From contig DATNEY010000054.1 in the NCBI GenBank assembly GCA_035606665.1, positions 1 to 64,000 of the forward strand: DNA of 64,000 nt. The letters run 5' to 3'. Positions 1 to 7,451 of this stretch are shown here, one piece after another. The first letter of the stretch is position 1, and each line of letters opens with the position of its first letter. The position numbers and the translations under genes were made by a program. Under the pieces are notes generated by a model. It made no database searches, had not been told where the DNA came from, and was given only the letters and a program-made list of their open reading frames with translations. The DNA comes from DASUGC01 sp035606665 (GTDB lineage Bacteria; Acidobacteriota; Vicinamibacteria; Vicinamibacterales; SCN-69-37).

Positions 1-929
1 TAGCGATACCGCGGCAGCGTCCATCGCGTCCAGATATACGTGAACAGGATGATGCCGACTTTGCCGAGGAACCCGAGCCACCCGAGCCAGTCGGGGATGA
101 GCGGTGTGTGCCAGCCTCCGAGATACAGATCAGTGGCAACCGCGGACATGGTCGCCATGTTGATGTATTCGGCCTGCGGAAACAGCGCAAAACGAACCGA
201 GCTGTACTCGGTATTGTAGCCGGCGACGAGCTCCTGCTCCGCTTCAGGGAAATCGAACGGCGCGCGGTTGGTCTCCGCCACGCCCGCCGTGAGAAAGATG
301 AAGAATCCGAGCGGCTGCAGGAAGATGTACCACTTCGGGATCACGTGAAACCAGTAACCGCTCTGCTGATTCACGATGTCGCCGAGCGACAGCGAGCCCG
401 CCATCAGGATGACCGCCGCGAACGACATCCCGTACGAGAGCTCGTAGCTGATCATCTGCGCCGACGCGCGCAGCGCGCCCAGGAGCGAGTACTTGCTGTT
501 CGAGCTCCAGCCCGCGAGCACGATGCCGTACACGCCCATCGACGTGATGGCGAAGATCACCAGCAGCCCGACGTTCACGTCCGCCGGCGCCAGATTCACG
601 GGCTCGTCGAGCAGGCCGAAGAACGTCGTCGGCGCGCCGAACGGCACGACCGAGAACGCGGCAAAGGCCGCCGTCGCGGAGATGACCGGCGCGAGATAGA
701 AGAGCCACTTGTTGGCCGCGAGCGGCCGGAGCTCCTCCTTCATCATCAGCTTGATGATGTCGGCCAGCGGCTGCAGGAGGCCCTTCGGCCCGACCAGGAA
801 CGGGCCGAACCGCTGCTGCACGAGCGCAGCGACCTTGCGCTCCATGTACACGAGGACCGCCGCCGAGTTCAGCAGCATGAAGAACGTGAACCCGAGAACG
901 CCGAGCTGCGCGATGAGCCGCGGATCCAT
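1..929 (-). CDS. nuoH: NADH-quinone oxidoreductase subunit H (3' end beyond window)
   Basis: Membrane subunit H of respiratory complex I, at the junction between the quinone site and the proton-pumping arm. Reading the minus strand from the ATG at 929-927 gives an open frame to the left edge, beginning MDPRLIAQLGVLGFTFFMLL, with several hydrophobic membrane segments. It contains the family hallmarks 'ERKVAALVQQRFGP' near the N-terminus and 'AEQELVAGYNTEYSS' later on. The frame is still open at base 3, so the C-terminus is missing. Its ATG overlaps the nuoF TGA (ATGA, 928-931 region), which implies translational coupling. Directly following nuoF is unusual because nuoG normally lies between them. 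Confidence 0.95.
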   Translation of the reverse strand, partial: MDPRLIAQLGVLGFTFFMLLNSAAVLVYMERKVAALVQQRFGPFLVGPKGLLQPLADIIKLMMKEELRPLAANKWLFYLAPVISATAAFAAFSVVPFGAPTTFFGLLDEPVNLAPADVNVGLLVIFAITSMGVYGIVLAGWSSNSKYSLLGALRASAQMISYELSYGMSFAAVILMAGSLSLGDIVNQQSGYWFHVIPKWYIFLQPLGFFIFLTAGVAETNRAPFDFPEAEQELVAGYNTEYSSVRFALFPQAEYINMATMSAVATDLYLGGWHTPLIPDWLGWLGFLGKVGIILFTYIWTRWTLPRYR

Positions 930-2233
930 CAGTGCGCCGCCATCACGCGCGAGCTCGAGCGCCACGGGGCCGGCACGGTGCAGCGGCCCTCCCGGATGTG
1001 CGCTTCATATTCCTCGCGGAAGAGGGAAATGGTGGACAGCACGGGTGTGGCTTCGGCATCGCCGAACGCGCACAACGTCTTGCCCATGATGTTGTTGGCC
1101 ACCGAGGTGAGGAGGTCGAGGTCCCGCATCTGCCCTTCCCCGCGCTCGATCTTGCCGAGCAAGCGGTGGAGCCAGTCGCCGCCTTCACGGCACGGCGTGC
1201 ACTTACCGCACGACTCGTGCTTGTAGAAGTAGAGAAGATTCTCCGCCGCCCACACCATGCACGTTGTCTCGTCCATGACGATGATGCCCGCGGAGCCGAG
1301 GAGCGAGCCGGCCTTGGCGATGCCGTCGAAGCTGGCGGGAATGTCGAGCTGGTCCGGCAGGAGCAACGGCACGGACGAGCCGCCCGGGATCACGGCCTTC
1401 AGCTTGCGCCCGTCGCGAATGCCGCCGGCGAACTTCGGGTCGTAGATGAGATCGCGCAACGACACGTTCATGTCCGACTCGTACACGCCGGGCTTCACCA
1501 CGTGACCGCTGACGCAGAACAGCTTCGGGCCGCCGTTCTTCTCGGGCCCGATCTTCGCGAACCACTCGGGTCCATGCTCGATGATGAGCGGCACGTTGCA
1601 GAGCGTCTCGACGTTGTTGACCGCGGTCGGACAACCCCAGAGGCCCTCGACCGCCGGGAACGGCGGCTTGATGCGGGGCTGCGCGCGCTTGCCTTCGAGC
1701 GACTCGATGAGCGCGGTTTCTTCCCCGGCTTCGTACGCGCCGGCACCGCGATGAATGTAGATCTCGCAGTCGAAGCCGGTGCCGAAGATGTTCCGGCCGA
1801 CGTAACCCGCCGCGCGCGCCTTCGCGAGCTCAGCCTCGAGCACGAGCTGCACGTGGTAGAACTCGCCGCGGATGTAGATGTAGGCGACCTTCGCGCCGAT
1901 CGCGTGGCACCCGATGAGGCAGCCCTCGAACAGCAGGTGCGGATTGCGCTCCATGAGCACGTGATCCTTGAACGTGCCCGGCTCGCTCTCGTCCGCGTTG
2001 CAGCAGATGTACTTCGGCTTCGGCGACTTCTTGTCGACGAACTGCCACTTCATGCCGGTCGGGAATCCAGCGCCGCCGCGGCCGCGCAGGCCCGAGGCCT
2101 TCACCGCATCGACGACCGCCTCGGGCGTCATGCCGAGCGCCTTCTTCAGCGACTGGTAGCCGCCGTTCTTTTCATAGAACGCGAGCGTCTCGCCGTTCGG
2201 CGTCCGGACGTGTCTTGTCAGCAGCGGTGTCAT
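929..2233 (-). CDS. nuoF: NADH-quinone oxidoreductase subunit F, NADH/FMN-binding
   Basis: The 434-residue subunit of complex I that binds NADH, FMN and the N3 [4Fe-4S] cluster and starts electron entry on the cytoplasmic arm. The glycine-rich FMN/NADH loop 'GRGGAGFPTG' lies at residues 51-60. The cluster motif 'SCGKCTPCREG' supplies C342, C345 and C348, with the fourth ligand C388 in 'TLCAFGDA'. Length is normal for the family. Its ATG (2233-2231) overlaps the stop of a repeat-derived small frame (2230-2406), and its stop overlaps the nuoH start. The protein appears complete and functional. Confidence 0.97.
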   Translation of the reverse strand: MTPLLTRHVRTPNGETLAFYEKNGGYQSLKKALGMTPEAVVDAVKASGLRGRGGAGFPTGMKWQFVDKKSPKPKYICCNADESEPGTFKDHVLMERNPHLLFEGCLIGCHAIGAKVAYIYIRGEFYHVQLVLEAELAKARAAGYVGRNIFGTGFDCEIYIHRGAGAYEAGEETALIESLEGKRAQPRIKPPFPAVEGLWGCPTAVNNVETLCNVPLIIEHGPEWFAKIGPEKNGGPKLFCVSGHVVKPGVYESDMNVSLRDLIYDPKFAGGIRDGRKLKAVIPGGSSVPLLLPDQLDIPASFDGIAKAGSLLGSAGIIVMDETTCMVWAAENLLYFYKHESCGKCTPCREGGDWLHRLLGKIERGEGQMRDLDLLTSVANNIMGKTLCAFGDAEATPVLSTISLFREEYEAHIREGRCTVPAPWRSSSRVMAAH

Positions 2234-2406
2234 CTTTTTTCCATTGCGGTTGGGGCCCCACCCCCAACCGCTACGATGCTTCGCGGTTCGCTACGCTCAC
2301 TCGCTCGCGGAGTCATCATTGCTTGGGCCCCACCCCCACGCGCTTGTCTCCGGACGCTCAGCACCCTCACTACGCTCGGGGCTTCGCGATGTCGCGGAGT
2401 CGTCAT
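2230..2406 (-). CDS. 58-codon repeat-derived frame bridging nuoE and nuoF
   Basis: A small open frame made almost entirely of two copies of the nuo-operon repeat. Its ATG (2406-2404) overlaps the nuoE TGA as ATGA. Its TGA (2232-2230) overlaps the nuoF ATG, again as ATGA. The translation begins MTTPRHREAPSVV and later has 'MMTPRASERSEPRSI' and 'VAVGGGAP', a low-complexity basic peptide. I do not recognise a protein family. The likely role, if any, is a translational relay that carries ribosomes across the repeat rather than production of a functional peptide. Confidence refers to the frame being translated. Confidence 0.35.
   Translation of the reverse strand: MTTPRHREAPSVVRVLSVRRQARGGGAQAMMTPRASERSEPRSIVAVGGGAPTAMEKR
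2252..2316 (-). repeat. GC-rich interspersed repeat, copy A
   Basis: Read on the minus strand it starts ATGACTCCGCGAGCGAGTGA, passes through GAGC/AGCG-rich sequence and ends in GGGGGTGGGGCCCC (the + strand shows GGGGCCCCACCCCC at 2252-2265). The same beginning and end recur in copies B and C, all within gaps of the nuo operon. Confidence 0.7.
2325..2406 (-). repeat. GC-rich interspersed repeat, copy B
   Basis: Tandem to copy A. On the minus strand it starts ATGACGACTCCGCGACATCG, whose ATGA overlaps the nuoE stop, and ends GTGGGGGTGGGGCCC. The middle is diverged but keeps the same GAAGC/GAGCG-rich texture and an open frame. Confidence 0.65.
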
Positions 2407-3005
2407 TTCTTCTCCAGCATCATGTGACAGCCGGTGAGCGAGGCTGCGCCTCGCGCGCGAAGACCCTCGATAAGTTTTCTTGCATCGTCGGGATCCTGGC
2501 ACTCGTGCCAGTCGTCGTTGACGCCCACGACCGGCGCCTTGTCGCAGGCGCCGAGGCACTCGACTTCGAGCAGCGTGAATTCGCGGGACGCGTCGGTCTC
2601 GCCCGGCTTGATGCCAAGGACCTGGGACAGCTCCTGCGTCACGCGCTCGGCGCCCATGAGGCCGCAGGAGAGCGTGCGGCACACCTGCAGCACGTACTTG
2701 CCGACCGGGCGCGTGAAGAACATCACGTAGTACGAGACGACGTCCTCGACGTCGGCGGGCGTGCACCCGATGACCTCGGCCACGTGCCGCATCGCGTTCA
2801 GCGTGATGTAGCCCTGCTGCCGCTGCGCGATGAAGAGGGCGTAGAGAATCGCGGACTTGCGGCGCTCCGGCGGGTAGCGCGTGCATATCTCCTCGAGCGT
2901 GGCGCGGTGCTCGGCGGTGTAGGCGAACGCCGGACCCTCTTCCGGAATCGCGCGGGCGGACTTGTGATGCCCGCGGCCGTAGTCCATGGTGGGGTGGAAA
3001 CTCAT
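2403..3005 (-). CDS. nuoE: NADH-quinone oxidoreductase subunit E
   Basis: The 24-kDa-type thioredoxin-fold [2Fe-2S] subunit of the complex I NADH-oxidising module, 200 residues. The cluster ligands are visible as C109 and C114 in 'CRTLSC' and C150 and C154 in 'CLGAC'. Helical N-terminal part 'RRKSAILYALFIAQRQQGYI' is typical of the family. The C-terminal ~30 residues ('ARGAASLTGCHMMLEKK') look like a lineage-specific extension. The start overlaps the nuoD stop (ATGA at 3002-3005), and the stop overlaps the ATG of the repeat-derived frame that follows. Confidence 0.96.
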   Translation of the reverse strand: MSFHPTMDYGRGHHKSARAIPEEGPAFAYTAEHRATLEEICTRYPPERRKSAILYALFIAQRQQGYITLNAMRHVAEVIGCTPADVEDVVSYYVMFFTRPVGKYVLQVCRTLSCGLMGAERVTQELSQVLGIKPGETDASREFTLLEVECLGACDKAPVVGVNDDWHECQDPDDARKLIEGLRARGAASLTGCHMMLEKK

Positions 3006-4183
3006 CTGTCAACGTCTCCCATCACGACGTCCGTGGATCCAATGACCGCGATCACATCGGCGATGAGGCCGCCGACGATCATCTTCGGCAGCGCCTGGCA
3101 CGCGATGAACGACGGGGCCCGCGACTTGACCCGCAGAGGCCGGTTGGTGCCGTCCGACACGACGTAGAAGCCGTGCTCGCCGCGCGGGCCCTCGACGGGC
3201 ACGTAGGCTTCGCCCTTCGGCACGTTGAAACCCTGGGAGTACAGGAGGAAGTGCTGGATGAGCGCTTCCATCTCCGTGTAGACGCGATCCTTCGGCGGCG
3301 GCACGTACCGGAAATCCCGGCAGTCGTACTGGCCGGTCGGACTGATGCGCGCGAGCGCCTGGTTGCAGAGCCGCACGCTCTGCCGCATTTCTTCCATTTT
3401 CACGAGATAGCGCGCGTAGACGTCGCCCTCCGTCTGGGTGGGCACGTCGAACTCGTACGTTTCGTAATTGAGATACGGGAACGCTTTGCGGACGTCGTAG
3501 TTGATGCCGACCGCGCGGGCGAGCGGGCCCACGAGTCCCATCGCCATCGTGTCTTCTTTGGACAGGCGGCCGACGCCCTTCGTCCGGCCGAGCCAAACGT
3601 GATTCTTGGTGAGGAGCTTGTGGTACTCGTCGAGCTTCGACGGGAACTTGTCGAGGAACTCGCGGCACGCCTGGTGGAAGCCGCGCGGCAGATCCTCGCG
3701 CAGCCCTCCGATGCGGAGGTACGACGGAAAGAGCCTGAAGCCGGCGAGCATCTCGTTCAGATTGAGCAGCTGCTCGCGCTCGCGGAAGCAGTACAGCATC
3801 ACGGACACGGCGCCGATCTCCATGCCGTGCGTGCCGAGCCAGACCAGATGCGACGACAGCCGGTTCAGCTCCGCGATCAGGACGCGGATGTTCGTCACGC
3901 GGTCCGGCATCTGGAGCCCGATGAGCTTTTCGACCGAGAGGCAGTAAGAGAGGCTGTTCGACTGCGGACCGAGGTAGTCCATCCGCTCCACGAGCGGAAT
4001 GACCTGCTGCCACTTCTTCTGCTCGGCGGTCTTCTCGATGCCGGTATGCAGGAACCCGATCGTGGGTTCGGCCGACACGATGGTCTCGCCATCGAGCTGC
4101 AGCACGAGCCTCAGCACGCCGTGCGTGCTGGGGTGCTGCGGCCCCATGTTGACCGTCATCGTCTCGGTGTGTAACTCAGGCAT
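3002..4183 (-). CDS. nuoD: NADH-quinone oxidoreductase subunit D
   Basis: The 49-kDa-type subunit of complex I lining the quinone pocket, 393 residues, separate from nuoC. Hallmarks are 'NMGPQHPSTHGVLRL' near the N-terminus, the quinone-site histidine region, and 'ERMDYLGPQSN'. The C-terminus ends in 'IGSTDVVMGDVDR', the normal family ending. The start overlaps the end of gmhA by 8 bp, so gmhA and nuoD are expected to share one transcript. Confidence 0.97.
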   Translation of the reverse strand: MPELHTETMTVNMGPQHPSTHGVLRLVLQLDGETIVSAEPTIGFLHTGIEKTAEQKKWQQVIPLVERMDYLGPQSNSLSYCLSVEKLIGLQMPDRVTNIRVLIAELNRLSSHLVWLGTHGMEIGAVSVMLYCFREREQLLNLNEMLAGFRLFPSYLRIGGLREDLPRGFHQACREFLDKFPSKLDEYHKLLTKNHVWLGRTKGVGRLSKEDTMAMGLVGPLARAVGINYDVRKAFPYLNYETYEFDVPTQTEGDVYARYLVKMEEMRQSVRLCNQALARISPTGQYDCRDFRYVPPPKDRVYTEMEALIQHFLLYSQGFNVPKGEAYVPVEGPRGEHGFYVVSDGTNRPLRVKSRAPSFIACQALPKMIVGGLIADVIAVIGSTDVVMGDVDR

Positions 4184-4760
4184 GCGCTCTCTCGATCAAC
4201 TCGCACATCACGTGGATCACGGTGCGGTGCACGGCCTGCACCTGCGGGCTCGTCATCCCCGGAACATTCACGTGCACGTCCACCAGCCGGCCGGTGTCGC
4301 CGCCGTCGCGGCCGGTCAATCCAATCGTCCGGAGTCCCGCGTCGCGGGCTTTCTGCAACGCGCGATTCACGTTCGCCGACGCGCCGCTTGTCGTGATGCC
4401 CATCGCGACGTCCCCCGGCTTCCCCACCGCCTCGATCTGGCGGGCGAACACCTGCTCGAACCCATAGTCGTTGGCGACCGCCGTCAGCAGCGCCGTGTCC
4501 GCCGTCAGCGCCGTTACCGCCAGCCCCTTCCGTTCGCGGGCGAACCGGCCGACGAGCTCCGTGGCGAAGTGTTGCGCATCGGCGGCGCTGCCGCCGTTCC
4601 CGAACACCCACACGTGCCGGCCCGAACCAAGCGCCTCTCGCATCACCCTCACGGCCTCGACGATGGCCGCGGCCTGGGCATCCGACACGCGGCGGTGCAG
4701 ATCGGCCGCCTCACCCAACGTCGCCCGCACGACATCAAGTTCAACCTCGCGCTCAGCCAT
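4176..4760 (-). CDS. gmhA: Sedoheptulose-7-phosphate isomerase (GmhA-type SIS protein) inside the nuo operon
   Basis: A 194-residue single-SIS-domain protein. GmhA isomerises sedoheptulose 7-phosphate to D-glycero-D-manno-heptose 7-phosphate, the first step to ADP- or GDP-heptose for lipopolysaccharide or S-layer glycans. The phosphate-binding motif 'GNGGSAADAQHFATELVGRF' and the segment 'ITTSGASANVNRAL' are diagnostic of the GmhA/DiaA group, and the residues following ('ARERKGLAVTALTAD') favour GmhA. It lies between nuoC (19-base gap) and nuoD (8-bp overlap), so it is co-transcribed with complex I, an unexpected location. A DiaA-like role is the alternative. Confidence 0.9.
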   Translation of the reverse strand: MAEREVELDVVRATLGEAADLHRRVSDAQAAAIVEAVRVMREALGSGRHVWVFGNGGSAADAQHFATELVGRFARERKGLAVTALTADTALLTAVANDYGFEQVFARQIEAVGKPGDVAMGITTSGASANVNRALQKARDAGLRTIGLTGRDGGDTGRLVDVHVNVPGMTSPQVQAVHRTVIHVMCELIERAHA

Positions 4761-4778
4761 TCCACCGCGCCATCGGCG

Positions 4779-5393
4779 TCACTTCGTGGGCGACCCCGGT
4801 TTGTGCGCCTGACGGGCGGCTTCCTCGCGACCCGCCCGGACGTTTCGCGCGAACTCCTCGGGCGTCATCTGCAACGGCGACCAACCCGACGTCTCCTTGC
4901 GGATCTGCACCGGGTAGTCCTTGCGCAGCGGATACCCGACCCAGTCGTCGGGCATCAGAATGCGACGCAGATCCGGGTGGTCATCGAACGAGATTCCGAA
5001 CAGGTCGAACAGCTCGCGCTCGGACCAGCCCGCCGTCGGATAGACGCCCGTCACCGTTGGTGCCCGGGGATCCTCCGCGGGCAGCCAGACCTTCATGCGC
5101 AACCGTGCGGCCGGGGCGGCCTGGGCCGCGCCTGCTGTCGTGAACGCCGCGCCGAGGCATGCGAAGTGATAGACCAGCTCATACCGGGGCGCCTGCGGCA
5201 GTCGATCGACCGCCGTGACGTCCACGAGAAACGCGAACTGGAGCGAGGGATGGTCGCGAAGTACGCGGCAGACGTCCACCACATGCTCTCGATCGACGGA
5301 GATCGCAGGCATGCCGTCAGCGGCCTCGATCGCGTCGACGGACGCGCCGGGGACGGCTTGGCGGAGGAGTTCAACGAGCGCGGGTGCGTCCAT
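4779..5393 (-). CDS. nuoC: NADH-quinone oxidoreductase subunit C
   Basis: The 30-kDa-type subunit of complex I, 204 residues, structural partner of NuoD in the peripheral arm. The signature block 'ERELFDLFGISFDDHPDLRR' followed by 'PDDWVGYPLRKDYPVQ' is clearly present at about residues 118-155. It is not fused to nuoD, unlike in enterobacteria. It lies 15 bases after nuoB. Confidence 0.95.
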   Translation of the reverse strand: MDAPALVELLRQAVPGASVDAIEAADGMPAISVDREHVVDVCRVLRDHPSLQFAFLVDVTAVDRLPQAPRYELVYHFACLGAAFTTAGAAQAAPAARLRMKVWLPAEDPRAPTVTGVYPTAGWSERELFDLFGISFDDHPDLRRILMPDDWVGYPLRKDYPVQIRKETSGWSPLQMTPEEFARNVRAGREEAARQAHKPGSPTK

Positions 5394-5408
5394 GAACCTA
5401 CGGCGCGC

Positions 5409-5879
5409 CTAGGCGCTCATCCTCGACCGATCAATCTTTCGCTGGAGCTGAACGATGCCGTAGATGAGCGACTCCGGCCGCGGCGGGCAGCCGGGCACGA
5501 ACACGTCGACGGGCACCACCTGATCCACGCCCTGGACGATCGAGTAGTTATCGAACACGCCGCCGCAGCTCGCGCACGCGCCCATCGAGATGACCCACTT
5601 GGGCTCGGGCATCTGGTCGTAGATCCGGCGCAGCACGGGCGCCATCTTGCGTGACAACCGGCCGGCCACGATCATCAGATCCGATTGACGAGGCGATCCG
5701 CGGAAGACTTCCGCGCCGAAGCGGGCGATGTCGTACCGGCCGCAGCTCATCGCCATCATCTCGATCGCGCAGCAAGCGAGACCGAACGTCACCGGCCAGA
5801 TGGCCGACCGGCGGGCCCACTGCACCATCTTCTCGACCGAGGTCGTCAGAATCGGAAGCTCTTGTTCAGACATCGTCAT
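5409..5879 (-). CDS. nuoB: NADH-quinone oxidoreductase subunit B (N2 cluster)
   Basis: The 156-residue subunit carrying the terminal [4Fe-4S] cluster N2 next to quinone. C36/C37 ('ACCAIEMM'), C102 ('ACASCGG') and C131 ('PGCPPRPE') have exactly the spacing expected for the N2 ligands (65 and 29 residues between the key cysteines). The annotated start is the ATG at 5879. A second ATG at 5873 (MSEQELPIL) is equally plausible and is the one overlapped by the stop of the small upstream frame (5866-5958). Confidence 0.96.
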   Translation of the reverse strand: MTMSEQELPILTTSVEKMVQWARRSAIWPVTFGLACCAIEMMAMSCGRYDIARFGAEVFRGSPRQSDLMIVAGRLSRKMAPVLRRIYDQMPEPKWVISMGACASCGGVFDNYSIVQGVDQVVPVDVFVPGCPPRPESLIYGIVQLQRKIDRSRMSA

Positions 5880-5958
5880 CTTTCTTCATATGCTCGCGGG
5901 GCCCCACCCCCGCTCGCCCGCGCTCAAGGCTCGCTCCGCTCGCACTTCGCGCGGTCAT
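5866..5958 (-). CDS. 30-codon repeat-derived frame bridging nuoA and nuoB
   Basis: Second instance of the bridging arrangement. The ATG at 5958-5956 overlaps the nuoA TGA (ATGA). The frame stays open through repeat copy C, reads MTARSASGASLERGRAGVG, continues with a short basic/acidic tail, and stops at a TGA (5868-5866) five bases past the A of the nuoB ATG at 5873. No protein family is recognisable. I infer translational coupling rather than a functional peptide. Confidence 0.35.
   Translation of the reverse strand: MTARSASGASLERGRAGVGPREHMKKDDDV
5898..5958 (-). repeat. GC-rich interspersed repeat, copy C
   Basis: The + strand shows GGGGCCCCACCCCC at 5898-5911, identical to copy A. On the minus strand it starts with ATGACCGCGCGAAGTGCGAG at the nuoA stop. 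Same polarity and same placement (directly after a gene stop) as copies A and B. Confidence 0.7.
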
Positions 5959-6365
5959 CGGTGTCGCTCCCGGCTCCAATCAAAAGCGCCCTTGCGCCAT
6001 ACATAGATGTAGCCCGTCGTGAGGAGCGCGAAGAACGACACGACCTGGATGAAACCCATCATGCCCAGGCTCGAGAGCGCCGTGGCCCACGGAAAAAGGA
6101 AGGCCGCCTCGATGTCGAAGAGCAGGAAAATCATCGCGACGAGGTAGAACTTGACGGACTGGCGCTCCCGGGCATCACCGACCGCTGGCATCCCGCATTC
6201 GTACGGCGCGAGCTTCTCCGGCGTCGGCTTCTTGGGTCCAAGCAGCAACGAGAGCGCGACCGACCCGGCGGCAAACCCCGCACCGAGTGCAATCATGATT
6301 ACTACTGGCAGGAACCCGCTCAAGAGACCCCTCGCACGGAGCTTGTGCTCCGAAAGATCAAGCAA
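5955..6365 (-). CDS. nuoA: NADH-quinone oxidoreductase subunit A
   Basis: Small membrane subunit of complex I with three predicted transmembrane helices (about residues 17-39, 80-102 and 106-126). The family motif 'KLAPYECGMPAVGDARERQ' in the first loop and 'FLLFDIEAAFLFPWA' in helix 2 are clear. With the ATG at 6365 the product has 136 residues. A TTG at 6323 (LSGFLPVVIMI), preceded by GAGGGG, would remove a 14-residue hydrophilic N-terminus and may be the real start. First gene of the nuo operon, divergent from thiS. The promoter must lie within or close to the 57 bases 6366-6422. Confidence 0.93.
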   Translation of the reverse strand: MLDLSEHKLRARGLLSGFLPVVIMIALGAGFAAGSVALSLLLGPKKPTPEKLAPYECGMPAVGDARERQSVKFYLVAMIFLLFDIEAAFLFPWATALSSLGMMGFIQVVSFFALLTTGYIYVWRKGAFDWSRERHR

Positions 6366-6422
6366 AGATAGCGGACGGGTCTGGCGGAGTCAATTGTGAT
6401 GGACTATCTGGAGGTCACGGAC

Positions 6423-6623
6423 ATGCACATTATTCTTAACGGCGATCGTCACGACCTCGCGCCGGGCACCAGTGTCAAGTCCCTCCTTGACCTCCTCGGC
6501 CTCGACGCCCGCATCGTTGCCGTCGAACTCAACCGGAAAGTCGTGAAACGCGACCTCTATGCCACGACGCCGGTCCCGGCAGAGGCCGAAGTCGAGATTG
6601 TTTCGTTCGTCGGTGGGGGTTAG
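6423..6623 (+). CDS. thiS: Sulfur carrier protein ThiS
   Basis: A 66-residue beta-grasp protein. ThiS carries a C-terminal thiocarboxylate that delivers sulfur to ThiG for the thiazole part of thiamine. I chose the ATG at 6423 (MHIILNGDRHDL) because ThiS proteins start at this beta strand. An upstream ATG at 6396 would add nine poorly fitting residues. The C-terminus 'IVSFVGGG' has the obligatory terminal Gly-Gly. thiG follows after 51 bases. No thiamine-pyrophosphate riboswitch fits in the short upstream gap. Confidence 0.93.
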   Translation: MHIILNGDRHDLAPGTSVKSLLDLLGLDARIVAVELNRKVVKRDLYATTPVPAEAEVEIVSFVGGG

Positions 6624-6674
6624 ACCCGTCGTCCCCTGTCCTCACCTGTCGTCACCTGATCTAAGCTGGCCACC

Positions 6675-7451
6675 ATGATCGACGCGCTCACCATCGCCGG
6701 CCGAACGTTCACCTCGAGGCTGGTGGTCGGCACGGGAAAGTACCCGTCCCACGAAATCATGCAGGCGGCACACCTCGCGGCCGGTACCGAGATGGTCACC
6801 GTCGCCGTCCGGAGGGTCGACCTGTCGGCGACGGGCGCGGCTTCCCTGCTCAACTGGATCGACCGGTCCAGGATCTTCCTGCTTCCGAACACCGCTGGCT
6901 GCTACACGGCCGACGAAGCTGTTCGGACGGCCCATCTTGCGCGCGAGGCCGGACTCTCGAACTGGATCAAGCTCGAGGTCATCGGTGACGAACGGACGCT
7001 GTTCCCCGACAACGAGGCGCTGCTCGTCGCCACCCGTGAGCTCGTGCGCGAAGGCTTCGTTGTCCTGCCGTATACGAACGACGATCCGATTGCGTGCCGC
7101 AAGCTCGAGGACGCCGGCGCCGCGGCAGTGATGCCGCTTGGGGCGCCGATTGGATCGGGACTCGGCATCCAGAACCCCAACAATCTATTGATCATCAAGG
7201 AACAGGCGCGCGTGCCGGTCATCGTCGATGCCGGCGTCGGCACGGCGTCGGATGCCGCCGTCGCGATGGAACTCGGCGCGGACGCTGTCCTGATGAATAC
7301 GGCGATTGCGGGCGCCGCGGATCCTGTGGCGATGGCCGGCGCCATGAAGCACGCGGTGATCGCCGGGCGCCTCGCGTTCGGCGCTGGCCGGATTGCCAGG
7401 AAGCGCTATGCGTCGGCGAGCAGTCCGCTCGAGGGACTGATTACGCGGTAA
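6675..7451 (+). CDS. thiG: Thiazole synthase ThiG
   Basis: A 258-residue TIM-barrel enzyme that forms the thiazole phosphate of thiamine from 1-deoxyxylulose 5-phosphate, dehydroglycine and ThiS-thiocarboxylate. The start 'LTIAGRTFTSRLVVGTGKY' and the segment with the Schiff-base lysine 'NWIKLEVIGD' are diagnostic, as are 'PLGAPIGSGLGIQN' and 'DAGVGTASDAAVAMELGAD'. Complete. It ends by converging with fcl, overlapping its 3' end by 11 bp. thiF, thiH/thiO, thiC and thiE are not in the window. Confidence 0.96.
   Translation: MIDALTIAGRTFTSRLVVGTGKYPSHEIMQAAHLAAGTEMVTVAVRRVDLSATGAASLLNWIDRSRIFLLPNTAGCYTADEAVRTAHLAREAGLSNWIKLEVIGDERTLFPDNEALLVATRELVREGFVVLPYTNDDPIACRKLEDAGAAAVMPLGAPIGSGLGIQNPNNLLIIKEQARVPVIVDAGVGTASDAAVAMELGADAVLMNTAIAGAADPVAMAGAMKHAVIAGRLAFGAGRIARKRYASASSPLEGLITR

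Noticed and set aside
108..1226. Long plus-strand frames over the nuo operon, rich in Arg and His
   Set aside because: They are antisense shadows of nuoH and nuoF, which have clear family motifs on the minus strand.
2230..3012. A 260-codon minus-strand frame across nuoE and the nuoE-nuoF gap
   Set aside because: Over nuoE it is an Arg-rich out-of-frame shadow. Only its last 58 codons, starting at the ATGA on the nuoE stop, are worth considering and are listed separately.
6366..6422. A thiamine-pyrophosphate riboswitch before thiS
   Set aside because: The gap is only 57 bases and shows no THI-box sequence.
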